In this document: one piece after another, positions 59,407-64,000 of the stretch
How the letters are laid out: every line of letters begins with the position of its first letter
How positions within the stretch are numbered: position 1 is the first letter of the stretch
Assembly: GCA_021521415.1 (NCBI GenBank)
Contig: JAIQDT010001947.1
Span: forward strand, 248,001 to 312,000
Origin: Bidens hawaiensis
Lineage: Eukaryota; Streptophyta; Magnoliopsida; Asterales; Asteraceae
DNA length: 64,000 nucleotides
Direction of reading: 5' to 3'
Position numbers and translations under genes: made by a program
The notes under the pieces: model-generated
The model's input: the letters and a program-made list of their open reading frames with translations, nothing else
Told to the model about the DNA's origin: nothing
The model's database searches: none

Positions 59407-62400
59407 TCTATTTCTTTAATTGTGCAGGAACAGTCAAACAGGGTTGTAAACAATCTGTGGGTTGTTCACAATGGCTGTTCCCGGCACATGACTGGTAACA
59501 AGAAATTGTTACGTGACTGGAAATCTGTTCAAGGAGGAAGGGTTAGTTTCGCTGGAGAGAGTGGAGGTAGAATCAGTGGTATTGGAACTGTGACAAATGG
59601 AAGAATGAAGTTAGAGAAGGTGAATTTTGTGGAAGAGTTGAAGCATAACTTGTTGAGTGTATCTCAGATTTGTGACAAAGAATATACGGTGAATTTTACA
59701 AAAAATGAGGCAATCGTTCTTTATCCTGGTTTCAAGATACCAGAGTCCTGGGTGGTGATGAAAGCTCCAAGAGAAAAGAACACGTATGTGATGGATATGA
59801 GGTCAACTGAGATGACAACAGAAGAGTCATGTCTTCTGTCAAAGGCAACTGAGTCGGAGTCAGAGTTATGACATCGAAGAATGGGACATATACATCTTCG
59901 CAAAATGAATTACATTGTCAAGAATGGGCTGGTGCTTGGAGTTCCCTTGAAGAATTTTAACTTTGAAGATCAATGCTTGTCGTTCAAGAAAGGAAAGCAA
60001 CACAAAAAACCTCATCACTCCAAGAAGGTTAACTCAATTGTCAGTACCCTAGACCTACTTCACATGGATCTCTTTGGTCCCGTGAATATAAAGAGTCTAG
60101 GTGGAACGTCATACTGCTTGGTTGTAACCGATGATTACTCTCGATACTCTTGGGTATACTTTCTGAAGGCAAAAGATGAGACAGTTCAGTTGGTAATTAA
60201 CTTGTTTACCAAGGTTGAAAATATTGTTAGGAGAAAGGTTAAGTACATCAGGAGTGATAACGGTACAGAGTTCAAGAACTATCAGATGGAGATATTCTGC
60301 TTACAGAAAGGGATAGAACATCAGTACAGCGCCCCGTATACTCCGCAACAAAATGGGGTAGCAGAGAGGAAGAATAGAACGCCAATCGAAGGAGCCAGAA
60401 CCATGCTGGCAGATGCTAAACTTCCCGTGGTGTTCTGGGATGAGGCTGTTGCCACAGCCTGTTATATCCTTAATCGTGTTTTAACTGTTAAAAGATTAAA
60501 TAAAACTTGTTATGAACTTATGCATGGTAGAAAGCCAAACTTGAATGGTCTCGAACCTTTCGGGTCCCCATGTTCGATATTAAAGACAAACTCAAAATTT
60601 GGTGAGAAAGCCGACGAAGGTATTTTAGTCAGATATGTTGTTGGGACACCCAACAGAAGAGTCTTTAATTTATCGAACAACAAGGTTGAGGTGGTATGTA
60701 ACACTGACATTACGAGTTACAAATCACCAAGGCCTAGCATGGGACCCGCTGAAGCTTTCGACTATGATAAACTATTCAAATCTTTTAATGTGCCTTACTT
60801 GGATTTTGCAGAAGTTGATGAGAAACTTGCTTCACATTTTCTGTATGACGAGGAGGAAAATATTGTGCAACGTCCGCAATACGATGAAAGTCAACCTACC
60901 TCGTCAAGTGCCGTTGATACTCCTGCTGCCTCTACTGAAAAAAAATTCTTCAATCCATTTCACACTCAACATCAATCACACACTGATGAACTCTCTTCAA
61001 ATTTAGAAAACAATCTGGAACTCGGTCCGGTTCAGGCTACTGGAATTCACAAAAATCACCCTTTGGAGAACGTGATAGGTAATCTGTCTGACAGTGTTCA
61101 AACAAGAAGAAGTTTGGATGAACACACATGTGTTTACGCAAGCATTAAAGACACAGGTATCATAAACGAATGCTTGTACACCTGCTTCATCAGCCAGATT
61201 GAACCGAAGAATTATCAAATGGCTCTAAAGGATAGCTCGTGGGTCGAAGCCATGCAAGAAGAATTAGCACAGTTTGAGAAGATGGAAGTATGGAAATTAG
61301 TTGAAAAACCACAGAATGTAAATGCTATCGGTACAAAGTGGGTTTTTAAATGTAAGAGGGATGAGAAAGGGATAATCATACGGAACAAGGCAAGACTGGT
61401 AGTAAAAGGGTTTAATCAGGAAGAAGGAATCGACTACAACGAAGTGTTTGCTCCTGTGGCAAGATTGGAAGCAATTCGACTATTTTTGGCATTTGTTGCA
61501 CACAAAGAGATGAAAGTGTTCCAATTAGATGTGAAAAGTGCCTTTTTAAATAGTAAAGTCGATGAGGTGGTGTATGTTGAACAACCTTCGGGATTCCCTG
61601 ACCTAGATTTTCCTGATCATGTGTACAAACTGAGTAAAGCTTTATATGGGCTACATCAGGCCCCTCGTGCCTGGTATGCAACCCTGTCCGATTACTTGCT
61701 TGAGAATGGGTTCGAAAGAGGAAAGATTGATAGCACGCTGTTTGTCAAGAGAAAAGGGGGAGATTACCTACTAGTTCAAGTCTATGTGGACGACATCATT
61801 TTTGCTGCATCAAAAGTCGCCATGTGTTAGGAATTTGAAGCAGTCATGAAAAAGAGGTTTGAAATGAGCGCCATGGGCGAATTAACTTTCTTTTTGGGAT
61901 TGCAGGTAGATCAGAAGAAAGAATGGATGTTTATTCATCAAACAAAATATGTCCATGATGTGCTCAAACGCTTCAAGATGGACGATAGCACCCCATTTGA
62001 TACTCCAATTTGCGTCAACCACAAACTGGGTGCTGATTCTGACAGTGATGAATACGTTGATCCCACCCAATATCGAGCAATCATAGGTTCTTTAATGTAT
62101 CTAACTGCATCTAAACCTGATATTATGTTTGCAGTTTGTCTTTGTGCTCGTTTTCAGGCAAGCCCGAAGGAATCTCACATGAAGGGAGTGAAGAGAATAT
62201 TGCGGTATCTCAAAGGCAAGCCTAAGTTGGGATTGTGGTACACGAAAGGGGGAGAACTGGATTTGGTAGGTTACACAGATTCTGACTATGGAGGTTGCAA
62301 TCAGAGCAGGAAGTCAACAACCGGTGGATGTCAGTTTCTGGGAGGAAGATTGGTGTTGTGGCAGTGCAAGAAGCAGACCTCAGTAGCCATTTCCACCTGC

Positions 62401-62730
62401 GAAGCAGAGTATATGGCAGCATCAAACTGCTGCTCCCAGGTTCTATGGATACAACAGCAATTGCGCGATTACGGTCTGAATTTCATTCAAACTCCTATTT
62501 GCATTGATAACACTGCTACAATCTCAGTAACTAACAATCCCGTCAAACACAGCAAAACTAAACATATTGACATTCGTCATCATTTTATACGGGATTGTGC
62601 TGAGAAGAAATTAATTGTGCTTAAAAAGGTTGATTCTTTGGATAATTTCGCCGATTTTTTTACTAAAGCGTTTGACTGATCCCGTTTTCAAAATATTGTT
62701 GAGCTTAATGGGATGATCAATCCCGAGTAA
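59407..62730 (+). pseudogene. Element J pol (PR-IN-RT-RH), three in-frame stops and dead protease
   Basis: One reading frame throughout. At the protease active site the expected D-S-G reads H-N-G (59467-59475), so the catalytic Asp is gone. TGA at 59869-59871 replaces the Trp of LWHRRMGH. Integrase keeps its D, D and E ([23 protein letters not shown]). RT keeps DVKSAFLN and YVDD (61783-61794). TAG at 61828-61830 probably replaces Lys. RNase H has TDSDYGGC (about 62278). TGA at 62677-62679 probably replaces Arg near the C-terminus, which ends at TAA 62728-62730. Apart from these stops the frame is long and well kept. Confidence 0.92.
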
Positions 62731-64000
62731 CCTTGTTTTCGTTTTGATTTAAAAAAAAAAAAACAAAAACCATCACTATCGCTTAGAATTATGTCGGTTG
62801 CTTCAGTTTGAAGGACACTCCTTACTTCTACTAGTAGATTTTGAGGATAGCCATTAACCAGATGACTGAAAGTAACCGGGGCGGTTTATGATGGGTTTTT
62901 ATTCTTTCGCTGAAAAATAGTCGTTCATACTTAGTTAGAAGGACACATACTCGTATGTGGTCGGTCCAGCTGATCCATTGGATCTTCAGGATAGCCGGTT
63001 ACCTGAAGACTTTTACGTGATCGGGGCGATAGAATTAAAAATTTTTTTTAGGAAGATGATATAATTTTTCAAGTCTATAACTTCGTAAGAAGTTTCAATA
63101 TAATGTTTAAAAGAAAATTGATCCAACCATGGAAAGTGATAGAAAAACTAATTCTGTGTGCTTAACTGGTGAAGTTATTAGGCCTAAAAGACTCTAGAAC
63201 AGCCATTGTATGTTATGGTAGCTTTCTATGGTGCGTAAAAGTAGAAGTGATACAAACTAAATCTCCTCGATTTAATGTGGAGAATCATTCTGAGTTGTGC
63301 ATGTCTCCATATACATCTTTCCGAATGATAGGCAGAAAAGTGATTACCTAGTCATACACGAGCCCGTGAGTGTTCGGATTCCCGAGAAGATAGTGTCAAG
63401 TACCTGCAGTGATCCAGATTCGGGACTTGCAGTTGTCTATAATTTGAAGCTGTATTAATTTCTTTATTAAAAAAAATGTGTTGTTAATCCTTCTGAAGCT
63501 TATGTTGTTTCAAATTTCAATAAAGAGGCAAGAAAGAGAACGGGAAGAACACTCTAAAGATCGATGTGTGCTTACTGTTTAATCAGACACTACGGGTCAA
63601 AGTCAACTCGGGGTAACTTGGGGAAAGCCAAATACGCTTTGAGAATAGATAGGAGGCATCACAATCTCTCATGTGATGTCCATCTAAAGTGTGAGCTTAA
63701 TTGAACCTTATCCGTATCACTGAAGCGATGAAAACCATACTAAGTTTTATACCTACTTACAACCTGTTTCTTTATGTCAGAATACCGCTGAACATGGATC
63801 TATGTGACAGCCACTTAATGAGTATGATTCCTATTCAGATCTTTTCTTAAACATGCAGGTTCTCGTCAAGACTGAAATTTGATCCCGTTTATTTTATTAC
63901 TAAAATTGTCATTGCCTATTTTGTTTTATGGTTTATAACTTGGTGACTTGGTTCTTTGATCGTAAAGTTTAAATATTTAACGGAGAATCTTAAAAGCCAG
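62731..64000 (+). other. Post-pol noncoding region of J
   Basis: An A-run at 62752-62764 is followed by two diverged copies of a block: GAAGGACAC...AGGATAGCC...ACCGGGGCGG (about 62810-62887) and GAAGGACAC...AGGATAGCC...ATCGGGGCG (about 62940-63028). Matching words occur in A (5250-5262 plus 14588-14665). No ORF3 begins before the window ends. Confidence 0.65.

Larger units (their letters stand above)
55930..64000 (+). mobile_element. Sirevirus-like Ty1/copia element J, 3' end outside the window
   Basis: 5' LTR, iMet PBS, a long repeat-rich leader, gag with two CCHC knuckles, and pol in copia order. It is a close relative of A in domain order, in the post-pol noncoding blocks and in LTR hairpins, but of a different subfamily. 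ORF3 and the 3' LTR, if present, lie right of the window. Stops, frameshifts and a mutated protease show that it is inactive. Confidence 0.9.

Overview
The window is a block of nested transposable elements from a plant nuclear genome. Lineage-typical families (Sirevirus-like Ty1/copia, Tekay-like chromovirus Ty3/gypsy, Athila-like Ty3/gypsy, an RTE LINE, a small MITE) point to a dicot. The style of the elements suggests Asteraceae, but that is an impression from memory and not shown by the sequence. I found no host gene, tRNA, rRNA or CRISPR array.

Left third (1-28550). One decayed Sirevirus-like copia element, A (+ strand, 5' end outside the window), carries gag and pol remnants (1-4850), a long noncoding 3' region, a downstream ORF3 ('env-like', 17471-20066 and 27431-27878) and a 3' LTR (27913-28351). 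Two members of one Ty3/gypsy family have jumped into A. B (5263-14582, +) sits in the noncoding part, with a perfect ATGTA target duplication. C (20067-27425, -) sits inside ORF3, with a perfect CATCA duplication. B has a nearly complete but broken coding region and a 5' LTR lacking about 1.65 kb. C has two full LTRs but has lost all of pol, and its leader contains a 230-bp inverted duplication beside a second primer-binding site.

Middle (28551-51498). The background is AT-rich noncoding DNA. It has received an Athila-like gag-only element D (28720-35100, -, TSD CTAAT), a solo LTR E (35758-37899, -, TSD ATAAG), a MITE (38453-38770), an RTE LINE F (about 39230-43303, +) with an uninterrupted 969-codon endonuclease/RT frame, and a pol-less Athila-like element G (44606-51498, -).

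Right third (51499-64000). A third Athila-like LTR remnant, H, is split by a second solo LTR, I (53175-55186, +, TSD AACAA), of the same family as E but inverted. A second Sirevirus-like element, J, starts at 55930 with LTR, PBS, a repeat-packed leader and decayed gag and pol, and runs off the right edge.

The most interesting points are: two foldback rearrangements whose breakpoints lie at primer-binding sites; a conserved leader ORF ('ORF0') upstream of gag in the B/C family; hairpins in the A and J LTRs that keep the same GGATGT loop while their stems covary; GC-rich palindromes at matching places in three unrelated Athila-like LTRs; and shared TTCGYTA/TARCGAA motifs across unrelated element families.
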